A DNA stretch of 64,000 nt from NCBI GenBank assembly GCA_046233115.1, contig JBJXHM010000013.1, positions 62,001 to 126,000 of the forward strand, written 5' to 3'. The notes beneath the pieces are model-generated. The model ran no database searches. It was not told the DNA's origin and saw only the letters and a list, made by a program, of their open reading frames with translations. The position numbers were made by a program, and so were the translations under genes. Positions within the stretch are counted from its first letter, which is position 1. Each line of letters begins with the position of its first letter. The stretch comes from JACOMY01 sp046233115. Its GTDB lineage: Bacteria; Pseudomonadota; Alphaproteobacteria; Kiloniellales; JACOMY01. Shown in pieces: positions 16,934 through 26,600 of the stretch.

Positions 16934-17368
16934 TCAGGCCAGCTCCATGTCCTCCAGCACCTCTCCAGCCAGGAGGAAGGCCCCCATCGCCGCCGGCACG
17001 CCGCAGTAGGTGCCGATCTGGATGCAGATCTCCTGGATCTCGCTCGCGATCAGGCCGTTGTTCACGGCGCCGCGCACGTGGATCTTGAACTCGTGCGGCC
17101 GGTTGAGGGCGGCCGGTTGAGGGCGGCCGGTTGAGGGCGGCCGGTTGAGGGCGGCGATCATGCCGAGGTTGAGAATGGAGCGGCTGCGGCGATCCAGGCC
17201 TTCGCGGTTCCAGGTGGCGTCCCAGCACCACTCGGTCGTCAGCTCCTGCATCGACCAGGAAAAGTCCGTGGCCCTGTCGAGAGCGCGATCGACGTAGACC
17301 TCGCCGAGCACCGCGCGGCGCGTTTCCAATCCACGCTGGAACCCTGCCGATTTCGGCCGGTCCGTCAT
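16934..17368 (-). CDS. Carboxymuconolactone decarboxylase family protein with in-frame 14-residue insertion
   Basis: 144 aa from ATG 17368 behind AGGAGGA. PcaC/AhpD-like: DRRSRSILNLGMIAALNRP, then HEFKIHVRGAVNNGLIASEIQEI. In the family these two stretches are contiguous. Here a 14-residue insert (PSTGRPQPAALNRP) separates them, created by three extra copies of a 14-bp repeat. The putative catalytic region around HVRGAVNNG is otherwise intact. First gene of the transporter operon, 62 bp before the binding-protein start. The expected reaction is decarboxylation of a muconolactone or a related step; activity of this expanded form is uncertain. Confidence 0.85.
   Translation of the reverse strand: MTDRPKSAGFQRGLETRRAVLGEVYVDRALDRATDFSWSMQELTTEWCWDATWNREGLDRRSRSILNLGMIAALNRPPSTGRPQPAALNRPHEFKIHVRGAVNNGLIASEIQEICIQIGTYCGVPAAMGAFLLAGEVLEDMELA
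17097..17152. repeat. Four perfect tandem copies of a 14-bp unit inside the CMD gene
   Basis: GGCCGGTTGAGGGC repeats at 17097, 17111, 17125 and 17139 without mismatch. Only one copy fits the family alignment, so three are additional (42 bp, in frame). Perfect identity suggests recent slippage. Confidence 0.95.
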
Positions 17369-17406
17369 GGCATTCCTCCTGACTGGCATTCTTTGTGTGT
17401 TTTTTG

Positions 17407-17441
17407 CAGATTATCAGACAATCTGTTCATCTGTCAAACAG
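17407..17441. promoter_or_regulatory. Candidate GntR/FCD operators before the transporter operon
   Basis: CAGATT (17407-17412) and AATCTG (17420-17425) form an inverted repeat, and CTGTCAAACAG (17431-17441) is a second short palindrome. Both lie 39-74 bases upstream of the first gene of the operon in an AT-richer stretch. Assignment to the GntR protein encoded at the far end is inference. Confidence 0.35.
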
Positions 17442-17554
17442 CTAATCAAACGCTCAATACCTGGGTCGCGACAGGAGGGCGCTACGGCCCGAGGCGCCCC
17501 TGAGCCAGCGAAAAGAGGGAGGGAGAGCGCGTGCTGCCAGCGACGCTGTGGCGG

Positions 17555-17671
17555 CTAGAGCGGGAGGACGTCAAATCGAAACGATTTGCCGTCTGAATCC
17601 TGTTCTACAGGTTTGAAAATTGTGCGGATTCACGCGATCAGATGAGTCCGCCGGATCGCGATCCGCTCTAG
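17555..17671. repeat. Dispersed two-hairpin repeat element, copy A
   Basis: 117 bp bounded by perfect 9-bp inverted ends CTAGAGCGG / CCGCTCTAG. It contains one hairpin at GACGTCAAATCG-AAA-CGATTTGCCGTC and another using GCGATC / GATCGC. The TAG of its right end supplies the stop codon of the adjacent minus-strand gene (17668-17670). A related copy lies at 50282-50398 and a partial one at 37779-37826. The rest of the 300-bp gap (17369-17667) shows nothing else recognisable besides the operator candidates. Confidence 0.75.
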
Positions 17672-19035
17672 GTGGCAGGAGTGGCGACCCGGATCGAGCG
17701 CAGGATGTGAAAGAGCCCCCCGAGAGCCAGCAGCACGGACAGGCCGTAGAGCACGAGATAGGCCGTCGGTGTGATGGCGGCGTCGGCCGGAAGCTGCTCG
17801 GCCAGCGCCTGCGTCTGCTGGACCAGGACAAGGTTGGCAAGGATCAGCAAGAGCGGTAGGGCAAGAATGACGCCCTTGGCGAGCCGCACGCTCAGGCTTT
17901 CGTCCCGTTCGAGCCAGAGCGGTGCAATGACGGCGACGTGGTGGCGATCCATGACGTCGCCCTCCGCGTCGCGCTTGCGGCAAAGACCGGCGAATGCCCG
18001 CCTCAACGCGACCAGGCGGGCGAAGCTGCTGGCCAGCACGACATAGGCCAGCGCCATGATCACGGGAAACAGCAGCACGATCTGGCCGAGCCCGATCGGC
18101 AAGTCGCCGATCGGCGTTCCGAGGCGGTCGAAACTGGCGATGCGGCTGAGCTGCGATTCGAGCTCGACTAGGCGGGCTCCGGTCGCAGCCAGGCTCCGAT
18201 CGAGCCGCTCGCTCTCGGTGCGCGCCAGCGGCAACAGGGGTCTGATCTCCTGCGTCAGTGCCCTGAGCGCGTTGCTGTAGGCCCGGAGGTCCTCGGTGAG
18301 CAGAGCCCGAAGGCCGTTGATCTGGCGCGTATTCAACGGCTGCTGGCGCTTCCAGTGGATTTCGCCTCGGTCCAGCCAGCCGCACGCACGATCGGCTATC
18401 GGCGTCAAGCCGGCGTTCCCATCCTCAGTGACCGCCCTGGCGCCCTCGGAAAGGCGCCTGAGCCGGGTGTTCATCCGGGCATCGGTCTTGAGAAAACTCT
18501 GGCAGACGCCACAGGCGACATCCTCGACACCGCTCTTCCAGGCACAGGGTCGTTGGCCCATGACGAAGAGCTGCCGGTCGCTGGCGATCACCGATTCGGG
18601 TGGACTTGGCCTCTCCCCGGCAGCCCAGGCGCGCATCTCCGGGTTCTCAGAGTTGCTGAACGAGCGGCGCAAGGCCGCGAGCGTGCCGGCCCGCTCGCGG
18701 GCCTTTTCGATCAGGGTCTGGTAGTGATCCCAGTTTCGATGGCGTTCGGCAAAAGCAGCAAAGTCGCGCTCGGCCCCTTGCAGGGTCTCGAGGTCGGCCT
18801 GCAGCGCCTCCAGCCGCTGTCCGGCCGCCTGGCGCTCAACGGCAAGACGATCCTCGCGCGCCTGCAACCCGGCGACCTGATCGCGGAAGGTGAGAAAGGG
18901 CACGACGATGATGGCGAAGACCGCAAGTCCGCTGACGATCAGGACGTAGAGCGTGCGCCGGAACGAGCGAAGCTGCGCCCCGTAGAGGTCGTAGACGCGG
19001 TCGAGCTCCTGTTTGACCAGTTCTGCATCCGCCAT
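17668..19035 (-). CDS. Hypothetical membrane protein with coiled coil
   Basis: 455 aa, not recognised. One membrane segment near residues 28-50 (LYVLIVSGLAVFAIIVVPFL) is followed by a probable coiled coil (residues ~52-100, Ala/Glu/Leu/Arg-rich). A middle region holds several cysteines (CAW, CGVCQ, ACGW). Three more membrane segments lie near 315-340, 385-410 and 425-445. The layout suggests an inner-membrane protein with a periplasmic or cytoplasmic coiled-coil domain. The CxxC at ~176-179 with nearby Cys could bind metal or form disulfides. The stop codon lies in repeat element copy A. Confidence 0.7.
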   Translation of the reverse strand: MADAELVKQELDRVYDLYGAQLRSFRRTLYVLIVSGLAVFAIIVVPFLTFRDQVAGLQAREDRLAVERQAAGQRLEALQADLETLQGAERDFAAFAERHRNWDHYQTLIEKARERAGTLAALRRSFSNSENPEMRAWAAGERPSPPESVIASDRQLFVMGQRPCAWKSGVEDVACGVCQSFLKTDARMNTRLRRLSEGARAVTEDGNAGLTPIADRACGWLDRGEIHWKRQQPLNTRQINGLRALLTEDLRAYSNALRALTQEIRPLLPLARTESERLDRSLAATGARLVELESQLSRIASFDRLGTPIGDLPIGLGQIVLLFPVIMALAYVVLASSFARLVALRRAFAGLCRKRDAEGDVMDRHHVAVIAPLWLERDESLSVRLAKGVILALPLLLILANLVLVQQTQALAEQLPADAAITPTAYLVLYGLSVLLALGGLFHILRSIRVATPAT

Positions 19036-19074
19036 GACGTCCGGCCTCGCCTTTCGGGGTCCTTCTACCCGGCA

Positions 19075-19797
19075 CTATAGCACGCGGCCGTGGCTTGCCG
19101 GACTGCTCGCTCCCTGCCGCATCACCGCCGACACCACCAACAGCGGCACCGCGGGGTTCACGAGTTGGATGACCAGCAGCGCGACCTCCCCGATCCAACC
19201 GGCAAGATAGGCCTCCAGCGAGCCCAGCAGCACCAGGTGCAGCAGCCCACCGCCGGCCAGGGTCGCGACCACCGCGCGCCGTCCCAGGCCGGGGCGTCCC
19301 AGCGCCACCCGGAAAGTCCAGATCGAGAGCGGCAGGAACAGCAGGATGGCGGTCAGCAAGCCCGGGTTGTAGGCGCCGCTGACCAGGAAGCCACCGATGT
19401 GAGTCATGGCGTTCACCGCCGGCACGCCGACATAGGCCAGCGCCAGCACCGGCCGACGCCGCCCCAGCAGGGCCGCGGCCGGCCCGGCCAGCCAGACCAC
19501 CGGGATGTTGACCGTGGTGATGAAGGCAGTCGGCACCGGGCAGCTGGCCGCCTCGCCCAGCCCCAGGGTGGCGCAAAGGAAGCCGCGGAAGGCATAGGGG
19601 ACACCCTGGGCGTCGATCCCGTGCTCCTCCACCTGGTGCAACAGGTAGGCTGCGGTCGCCGCCCAGGCGAGCCAGACCAGGTCCTGTCCGCGCGGTAGGC
19701 TGCGATCGCCGCGCAGATCGCCGAAGGCCAGCGCCAGGAGCAGCGGCACGGCAAGCACGAGGCCGATCCAGGGCCAGAGATAGGTGAAGGACGCCAT
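19075..19797 (-). CDS. HXXEE domain integral membrane protein
   Basis: 240 aa, about six or seven hydrophobic segments. H-Q-V-E-E-H near residue 54 gives the HxxEE motif that names this uncharacterised family. Further polar residues in membranes (NAMTHIGGF) match the pattern of a possible metal-dependent membrane enzyme, but no activity is known. It ends 39 bp before the start of the hypothetical membrane protein on the same strand and is divergent from the LysR gene. Confidence 0.75.
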   Translation of the reverse strand: MASFTYLWPWIGLVLAVPLLLALAFGDLRGDRSLPRGQDLVWLAWAATAAYLLHQVEEHGIDAQGVPYAFRGFLCATLGLGEAASCPVPTAFITTVNIPVVWLAGPAAALLGRRRPVLALAYVGVPAVNAMTHIGGFLVSGAYNPGLLTAILLFLPLSIWTFRVALGRPGLGRRAVVATLAGGGLLHLVLLGSLEAYLAGWIGEVALLVIQLVNPAVPLLVVSAVMRQGASSPASHGRVL

Positions 19798-19898
19798 GTG
19801 CGAAGGTTAGGGAAGCCATCCGCATTCTGAACAGCCGGAAAGCTGCAACTGCCACTATCCTCGATGTCGCTGGCGGCCAGTGCTGGTGAGGAAAATGC

Positions 19899-20789
19899 AT
19901 GTCTTTCGACTCCAGACCCAACCTGCGTGCACTTGAGGTCTTCCAGACCGTGGCCCGCCTGCTATCGATCTCGCAGGCGGCGGTCGAACTCGGCATCAGC
20001 CAGAGTGCGGTGAGCCATCAGATTCGTCGCCTGACCGAGCAGATCGGTGAGCGCCTGCTGGTCAGGGCCGGCCGCGGTATTCGCCTGACCGAAACGGGCG
20101 AGGCGCTGGCCGCGCGCCTGCAGTTCGCCTTTTCGGAGATCGACCGCTCGCTGGCGGAGGTGATCGGAGGCGGCCACCAGGCCGTCCGCATCGCCGTCTG
20201 CAGCAGCTTCGCGCCGGGCTGGCTGATCCCCAGGCTCTCCGGCTTCTACGCAGTGAACGACGGGATCGATCTGCAGCTCAAGATGTATGCGCGCGACCCG
20301 GCCCTGACAGACGACGTGGCCGACGCCTTCGTCACCACCTTGCCGACGGAGGCGGGCTACTGGTCGCTTTTCCTGATGAAGGAAACCCTGGTACCGATCG
20401 CCGCTCCGCAGAGGGCGGATGGTGGGGCGGAGGGGCGTGCAGCGGGTCAATTGATCACCACCGATCTCGAGCCCTCGCGCCAGGGCCGCGACTGGAAGAC
20501 CTTCCGGGAGCGTTTCGGCTGGCCCGACGCACCCGGCCGGGGCCCCTGGCTCTTTGCCTCGCACTACATCATGGCGCTCGACATGGCCAAGGCCGGCCTG
20601 GGCACCGCCCTGGTCCCCGATTTTCTGGCCGAGCCGGCGATCGGCACAGGATTGCTGCAGCGGGTCCACCCGGAGGGTCTGCCCACCGGCGACGACTACT
20701 ACCTCTGCATCAAGGAGGCCCGCCGCAGCGAACCGGCCCTGGCGGCGCTGGCCGGCTGGTTCGAAGGCCAGGTGGCGGCGGAGCCCTGA
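19899..20789 (+). CDS. LysR-family transcriptional regulator (GcvA-like)
   Basis: 296 aa. N-terminal winged HTH (residues 6-65; LEVFQTVARLLSISQAAVELGISQSAVSHQIRRL) and a LysR substrate-binding domain. Regions such as GRGIRLTETGEALAARL and HYIMALDMAKAGLGTALVPDFL are GcvA-like. Divergent from the HXXEE gene across ~100 bp, a usual place for its target promoter; the effector is unknown. It precedes the first RTX gene by 112 bp on the same strand, so a regulatory link with that gene is possible too. Confidence 0.88.
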   Translation: MSFDSRPNLRALEVFQTVARLLSISQAAVELGISQSAVSHQIRRLTEQIGERLLVRAGRGIRLTETGEALAARLQFAFSEIDRSLAEVIGGGHQAVRIAVCSSFAPGWLIPRLSGFYAVNDGIDLQLKMYARDPALTDDVADAFVTTLPTEAGYWSLFLMKETLVPIAAPQRADGGAEGRAAGQLITTDLEPSRQGRDWKTFRERFGWPDAPGRGPWLFASHYIMALDMAKAGLGTALVPDFLAEPAIGTGLLQRVHPEGLPTGDDYYLCIKEARRSEPALAALAGWFEGQVAAEP

Positions 20790-20901
20790 GGTAGGTTGCG
20801 CCACCGCCGCACGAGCGCATATGGCATGACAGTCTGACGATTTTGCAGTAGATTGTCTCAAGGGAAGCGGTCCGGGCAGAACTCTGGAAAGGGTCCGGGC
20901 G

Positions 20902-23307
20902 ATGTCTGTGGTGGTGGGCACTGCCGGCGTGAACAACGTCTTGGTCGGCAGCAGTTTCGACGACTACATCTACGGCCTCAGCGGCAACGACAGGCTCTAC
21001 GGCCGGGACGGGGACGACCTGCTGTTCGCCGGCAGCGGAATTGACGAGCGTGTCTTTGGAGAGACCGGCCAGGACAGCCTGTTCGGTGGCGCCGGCGACG
21101 ACAGCCTCTTCTTCGGCGGTCCGGGGGCGGACCTTATCTCCGGCGGCCTGGGCGCCGACAGGGGGCTCTACGGCGGGGGCGACGGCGACACGCTGGCCGG
21201 CGACGAGGGCAGCGACACCAGCCTCTTCGGCGGCAATGGAAACGACAGGCTCTTCGGCGGCCTCGACGACGACTTCCACTTCCTCGGCAACTCGGGCCTC
21301 GACCGGCTCTACGGCGATGCCGGCGACGACGGAGGCTTCTTCGGAGGATCGGGCGCCGACAGGTTCTTCGGCGGAGATCAGAAGGACCGCGGCTTCTACG
21401 GCGGCGACGGCAAGGATCGCTTCTACGGCGGCAGCGGCGATGACGGGGTCTTCGTCGGGGGCGGCGGCGACGACGTCATCCAGGGCGACGACGGCAACGA
21501 CTACCAGCTCTATGGCCAGAGCGGCGACGACAGCCTCTTCGGCGGCGACGGCAACGACGACAACCTGCGCGGCGCCAACGGCGACGACCTGATCCGCGGC
21601 GACGGCGGCGACGATTTCGGACTGTCCGGCTTCAGCGGCCGGGACCGCATCTTCGGCGGCCAGGGCGCGGACACCTTCCTCTCGGGCGGGTCCGGGCCCG
21701 ACACGATCTTCGGCGGCAAGGACAACGACACCTCGCTGGTCGGCGGCAACGAGACCGACAGCATCTTCGGGGCCGAGGGCAACGACCGCGACCTGCAGGG
21801 CGGATACGACGGCGACCGGCTCTATGGTGACAGCGGCGGCGACTCCTTCCTCTTCGGCGACTACAGCTTCGGCACCGCCGGCGACGACCGCCTGTTCGGC
21901 GGCAGCGGCGACGATGCCCTGTTCCAGGGTGGCAGCGGCGCGGACTGGCTCTACGGCGGCGATGGCAAGGACGCCTACCTCTTCGGCCAGAGCGGCAACG
22001 ACCGCCTCTTCGGCGGCGAAGGCGCGGACCGCTCGCTCAGCGGCGGCGCGAGAGACGACCGGGTCTACGGCGGCAGCGGCGACGACCGCTATCTCTTCGG
22101 CGGCTCCGGCACGGACAAGCTGCGCGGCGAGGCCGGCCTGGACCTGCTGTTCGGGAACAGCGGCGTCGACACCCTGCTCGGCGGCGACGAGAGCGACACG
22201 GTCTTCGGCGAGGACGGCAACGACCGGCTGGGTGGCGGATCCGGACAGGACCGGCTCTACGGCGGCACCGGCAGCGACCGGCTGAACGGCGGCAGCGGGG
22301 CCGACACAGCCACCGGCGGCGGCGCCAACGATACCTTCATCGTCGACACCTCGGCCGACCTGGTGCGCGAGACCGCCGCCGGCGGCGCGCACGACGTGCT
22401 GCGCTCCAGCGCGCTGGCCTACACCCTGGCGGGCGGCAGCGAGGGCCACGTCGAGCGCGCCAACATCAACCAGGCCGCCGGCGCCGGCAGACTGCGCGGC
22501 AACGAGTACGACAACACCTTGATCGGCAACAGCTTCGCCAACCTGCTGTTCGGGCGGGAGGGCAACGACGTTCTGAACGGCGAGGCCGGGACCGACACCG
22601 CCGTGGGCGGCACCGGCGACGACACCTTCGTCGTCGACACCGCCAGCGACCAGGTACGCGACCAGGCCGGCCAGGGCACCGACCTGGTGCGCGCCGAGGT
22701 CGACTTTACCCTGCCGAACGGCGGTGCCAACGACGTCATCGAGAACCTCCGCCTGCAGGGCGGCAAGGGGAACCTCGACGGCACCGGCAACGGCCTCGAC
22801 AACAGGATCGAGGGAAACAGCGGCGCCAACGAGCTGCGCGGCCGCGGCGGCAACGACACGCTGGAAGGCAAGCAGGGCAGCGACACCCTGGACGGCGGCG
22901 GCGCCGGGGACCGCCTGGAGGGCGGCGACGGCGCCGACACGCTCGTGCTGGGATCGGGCGACGTCGCCTTCGGCGGCGCCGGCAAGGACGACTTCCTCTT
23001 CGGCGGCGGCAACCTGGGGATCGCCGGCTCCGGCGGACCGGTCCTCCGCGACTTCGACGGCGTCAAGGCCAACGCGGCCAACGGCCAGGACAAGCTGGTC
23101 TTGGCCACCGGGCTGGAGGTCGGGAGCTTCGCCTACATCGGGGCGGCAGCCTTCTCCGGCGGCGGCAACTCCGAAGCGCGCTACGACGGTCCGCGCCAGG
23201 TCCAGGTCGACCGGGACGGCGATGGCGCGACCGACCAGGCCTTCCTGATCGACGGTCTCACCGCCGCCAACCTGCTGACCGCCACCGACTTCGTCTGGCT
23301 CAGCTAA
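20902..23307 (+). CDS. RTX-like repeat protein 1 (19-residue alternating repeat), probable type I secretion substrate
   Basis: 801 aa. No signal peptide. Repeats begin within the first 30 residues (GLSGNDRLYG) and fill residues ~20-480. They match the calcium-binding G-G-x-G-x-D theme but alternate 9-residue (xLFGGSGND) and 10-residue (xxLFGGSGND) units. One unit near residue 318 is lengthened by DYSF-type residues. Residues ~480-801 form a conserved C-terminal region (NDTFIVDTSADLVRE, ENLRLQGGKG, RDFDG, FAYIGAAAFSGGGNSEARY, ATDFVWLS) like the last domain of serralysin-type exoproteins, which carries the secretion signal. No enzymatic domain is present. Ca2+-dependent folding outside the cell is family knowledge. 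Confidence 0.9.
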   Translation: MSVVVGTAGVNNVLVGSSFDDYIYGLSGNDRLYGRDGDDLLFAGSGIDERVFGETGQDSLFGGAGDDSLFFGGPGADLISGGLGADRGLYGGGDGDTLAGDEGSDTSLFGGNGNDRLFGGLDDDFHFLGNSGLDRLYGDAGDDGGFFGGSGADRFFGGDQKDRGFYGGDGKDRFYGGSGDDGVFVGGGGDDVIQGDDGNDYQLYGQSGDDSLFGGDGNDDNLRGANGDDLIRGDGGDDFGLSGFSGRDRIFGGQGADTFLSGGSGPDTIFGGKDNDTSLVGGNETDSIFGAEGNDRDLQGGYDGDRLYGDSGGDSFLFGDYSFGTAGDDRLFGGSGDDALFQGGSGADWLYGGDGKDAYLFGQSGNDRLFGGEGADRSLSGGARDDRVYGGSGDDRYLFGGSGTDKLRGEAGLDLLFGNSGVDTLLGGDESDTVFGEDGNDRLGGGSGQDRLYGGTGSDRLNGGSGADTATGGGANDTFIVDTSADLVRETAAGGAHDVLRSSALAYTLAGGSEGHVERANINQAAGAGRLRGNEYDNTLIGNSFANLLFGREGNDVLNGEAGTDTAVGGTGDDTFVVDTASDQVRDQAGQGTDLVRAEVDFTLPNGGANDVIENLRLQGGKGNLDGTGNGLDNRIEGNSGANELRGRGGNDTLEGKQGSDTLDGGGAGDRLEGGDGADTLVLGSGDVAFGGAGKDDFLFGGGNLGIAGSGGPVLRDFDGVKANAANGQDKLVLATGLEVGSFAYIGAAAFSGGGNSEARYDGPRQVQVDRDGDGATDQAFLIDGLTAANLLTATDFVWLS

Positions 23308-23686
23308 GGACCGGCCAGCCCTTTCCCTGTCACGACGCCCCGCAATTCCCTGCTATTCGGGTAAAATTGAGACATATTTCGCACTATCCAGATGAATCCA
23401 GATGCTCCAATTCTCTGATTGAGAGCAATTTTCATCAATAAATACCCGACAATACATGGATCTGTTTACAGAGTGATCGAAAATAAAGAATTGATCTATC
23501 ATTTTTTGACTGTTGGGGCGACTATCCAGGAAGCGTCGACAGTGGTTTTCCACCGAACGAACGGCAGGCGCGGGACCCTGCCAGCCAAGAAAACCGAAAA
23601 AGGGTCCTCTTGCGGCCGGCGGTCCGACCGCCAACGACAGGAACGCGCTGAAGGCGTCGGTGCTTTTCGTCAGGGGAGGGAACGAG
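23308..23686. other. Gene-free AT-rich leader of RTX gene 2
   Basis: 379 bp without a convincing gene. Positions ~23340-23540 are much more AT-rich than the surroundings, with runs such as GGTAAAATTGAG, AATAAATACC and AAAATAAAGAATTG, suiting a promoter or a silencer-protein binding region. AGGGGAGGG at ~23672-23680 is the ribosome-binding site of the next gene. A 122-aa minus-strand frame over this stretch has no recognisable features. Confidence 0.5.
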
Positions 23687-26600
23687 ATGGCGGCAATCAT
23701 CGGAACGAACCTGGTCGACACCCTGACCGGGAGCTACGCCATCGATCAGATCCTAGGCCTGTCCGGAAACGACACCCTCTTCGGCGCGGACAGTTCCGAC
23801 TATCTCTACGGCGCATCGGGCGACGACCTCGTCTACGGCGGTAACGGCGACGATCGCCTCGACGAATACTTCACCCCCGGCAACGGCTACGATCGTTTCT
23901 TCGGAGAGAGCGGCAACGACTACGCCACCGCCGGCCTGGGCAAGGACACGCTCTATGGCGATACGGGCGCGGATACCCTCTACGGCGACAGTGGCGACGA
24001 CGTGATCTACGGGGGCCTGGGGGTCGACAGCCTGACCGGCTATTCCGCCAACGACTGGCTGTTCGGCGGCAGTGCCTCCGACGATCTCGACGGTGGCGCC
24101 GGCAGCGACACGCTCTTTGGCGGCACCGGCGCCGATCTGATGGACGGCGCTGGCGGCAATGACCAGATCTTCGGCGATCGGGGGAACGATCGCGTCTACG
24201 GGAACGCCGGCGACGACCTCTTCAACGAGCGTTTCGGCAGCGCCGACGGCAACGACACCTTCTTCGGCGGCTCCGGGAGCGATACCGGGCTGGGCGGCGT
24301 CGGCGCCGACACGCTGTTCGGTGAGGCCGGCGACGACCGGATGGAAGGCGACAGCGGCAGCGACCGGATGGACGGCGCGGACGGCAAGGACCTGCTGTTC
24401 GGAGGGTCGGGCAACGACTCTCTGCTGTTCGGCGGCACCGACCAGGACCGGGTCTACGGCGGCAGCGGCGCCGACAGCTCGCTGATCGGCGATGCCGGGG
24501 ACGACGGCCTCTTCGGCGGCAGCGGGCAGGATGCGCTGCTCACCGGCGGTGCGGACGCGGACAGCCTCTATGGCGGCGATCAGAACGACAGCCTCCTCTC
24601 CGGCGGGTCCGGCAAGGACCGCGTCTACGGCGACGCCGGCGACGATGCCCTGCTGTTCGGCGGCAGCGGCGACGACAGGCTTGCCGGCGGCGACGGGGGT
24701 GATCGCTCGCTCTATGGCGACGAGGGGTCGGACATCCTCGCGGGAGGCAGCGGCAACGACACCTTCCTCATGGGCGCTGACGGCAGCGACACGCTCTATG
24801 GAGGCTCCGGCGCCGACTCCTTCCTGTGGGGCGGCTCCGGCTATGACTCGCTTTACGGCGGAGACGGCAACGATCTGCTGGCCGGCAATGCCCAGGGCGA
24901 CACGCTCCACGGCGATTCCGGCGGCGACATCCTCGCCGGCGGCAGCGACAACGATCGCCTCGAAGGGGACAGCGGCACGGACACCCTGTTCGGGGACGAG
25001 GGTTTCGATTCGCTGAACGGAGGCGAGGGTGCCGATAGCATCTACGGCGGCAGCGGCGGCGACCGCATCAATGGCGAGACCGGAGCCGACACCGTCACTG
25101 CCGGCAGCGGCGACGACGTCTTCGACGAGTACAACCTCGCCGGCGACGGCAACGATCGCTTCTACGGAGAGGCCGGAGCCGACAAGGCTTACGGCGGCCT
25201 CGGTCACGACGCACTCTATGGCGGCACCCAGACAGACGAGCTCTTCGGCGACAGCGGCGACGACACGATCCACGGAGGCAGCGGCGACGACCTGCTGACC
25301 GGCTATTCCGGCAGCGACACCGTGATGGGCGACGAGGGCACAGACGATCTGGCCGGGCTGGCCGGCAGCGATCTCCTGGCCGGAGGCAAGGGCGACGACA
25401 GCCTCGACGGCGGCGCCGGCGACGATCACCTCTTCGGTGGCACCGGGACGGACACGGCCGTCGGCGGCGGCGGCAAGGACCTCTTCCTGGAAGGCCTCTA
25501 CGGCGAGGCCTCGTCCGACATCTTCTTCGGCGGCGGCGGAGACGACACCGGCTACGGCGGCGGCGGGGACGACCGCCTGAACGGCGGCATTGGCAACGAC
25601 CTGCTCTATGGCGACGCGGGAACGGATCGCCTCTTCGGCGAAGCCGGAAACGACTCGCTCTACGGCGGGTCCGGCGGCGACATCAGTCTCCTCGGCGGAT
25701 CCGGCCAGGACAGGCTCTCGGGCGGTACCGGTACGGACAGCAGGTTCTACGGCGGCAGCGGCTCCGACCTGCTGTTCGGCGGCGACGGCAAGGACAACTT
25801 CTTCTACGGCGATGCCGGCGACGACAGCCTCTTCACCGGCAGCGGCGAGGATACCTACGACTTCGGCGGCGACGGCAACGACCTGCTCTATGGCGGCAGC
25901 GGCAACGATCGAAACCTCAACGGTGGCAGCGGATCGGACAGCGTCCACGGCGACGACGGCAACGATCAGCTCGCCGGCGCGACCGGCGACGACTGGCTCT
26001 ACGGCGGCAGCGGGATCGACGGGCTGCGCGGCGGCGACTTCAACGACGGCTTCACCCCGATTGCCGGAACCGACCGCCTGTTCGGAGGCTCCGGCTCGGA
26101 TTGGCTCTTCGGCAACGCCGGCGACGACACCCTGGTCGGCGGCGACGGGCAGGATGCCGCCAGCGGCTACGACGGCAAGGACCGCATCTACGGAGGCTCC
26201 GGCAACGACTTCTCTCTCTACGGCGAATCGGGTGACGACGCCCTGTTCGGCGGCAGCGGCGACGACGTGCAGCTCTACGGCGGTAGCGGCAACGACGCAC
26301 TCTATGGTGACCAGGGCTATGACAGCCTGGACGGCGGCGTGGGAGACGACCGGCTGTTCGGGGGCAGCGGTGCGGACGGCGGCCTTACCGGCGGTCTCGG
26401 CGACGACGACATCCGCGGCGGGTCCGGCGACGACCTGCTGTGGGGCGGCTCCGGTGACGATTCGCTGCGCGGCCAGGATGGCGACGACACCCTGGAGGGC
26501 GATTCCGGCCGCGACACCCTTTTCGGCGACGCCGGTACGGACACCGCCTACGGCGGCGCTGGCAACGACCGCCTGGGCGGCGGCTCCGGCAGCGACGTCC

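Noticed and set aside
20902..23307. Serralysin-type protease
   Set aside because: The C-terminal region resembles that of serralysins, but no HExxHxxGxxH zinc motif or catalytic domain occurs in any of the RTX proteins.
23353..23721. 122-aa minus-strand frame in the RTX2 leader
   Set aside because: No recognisable features, overlaps the RTX2 start and lies in an AT-rich regulatory-looking stretch.
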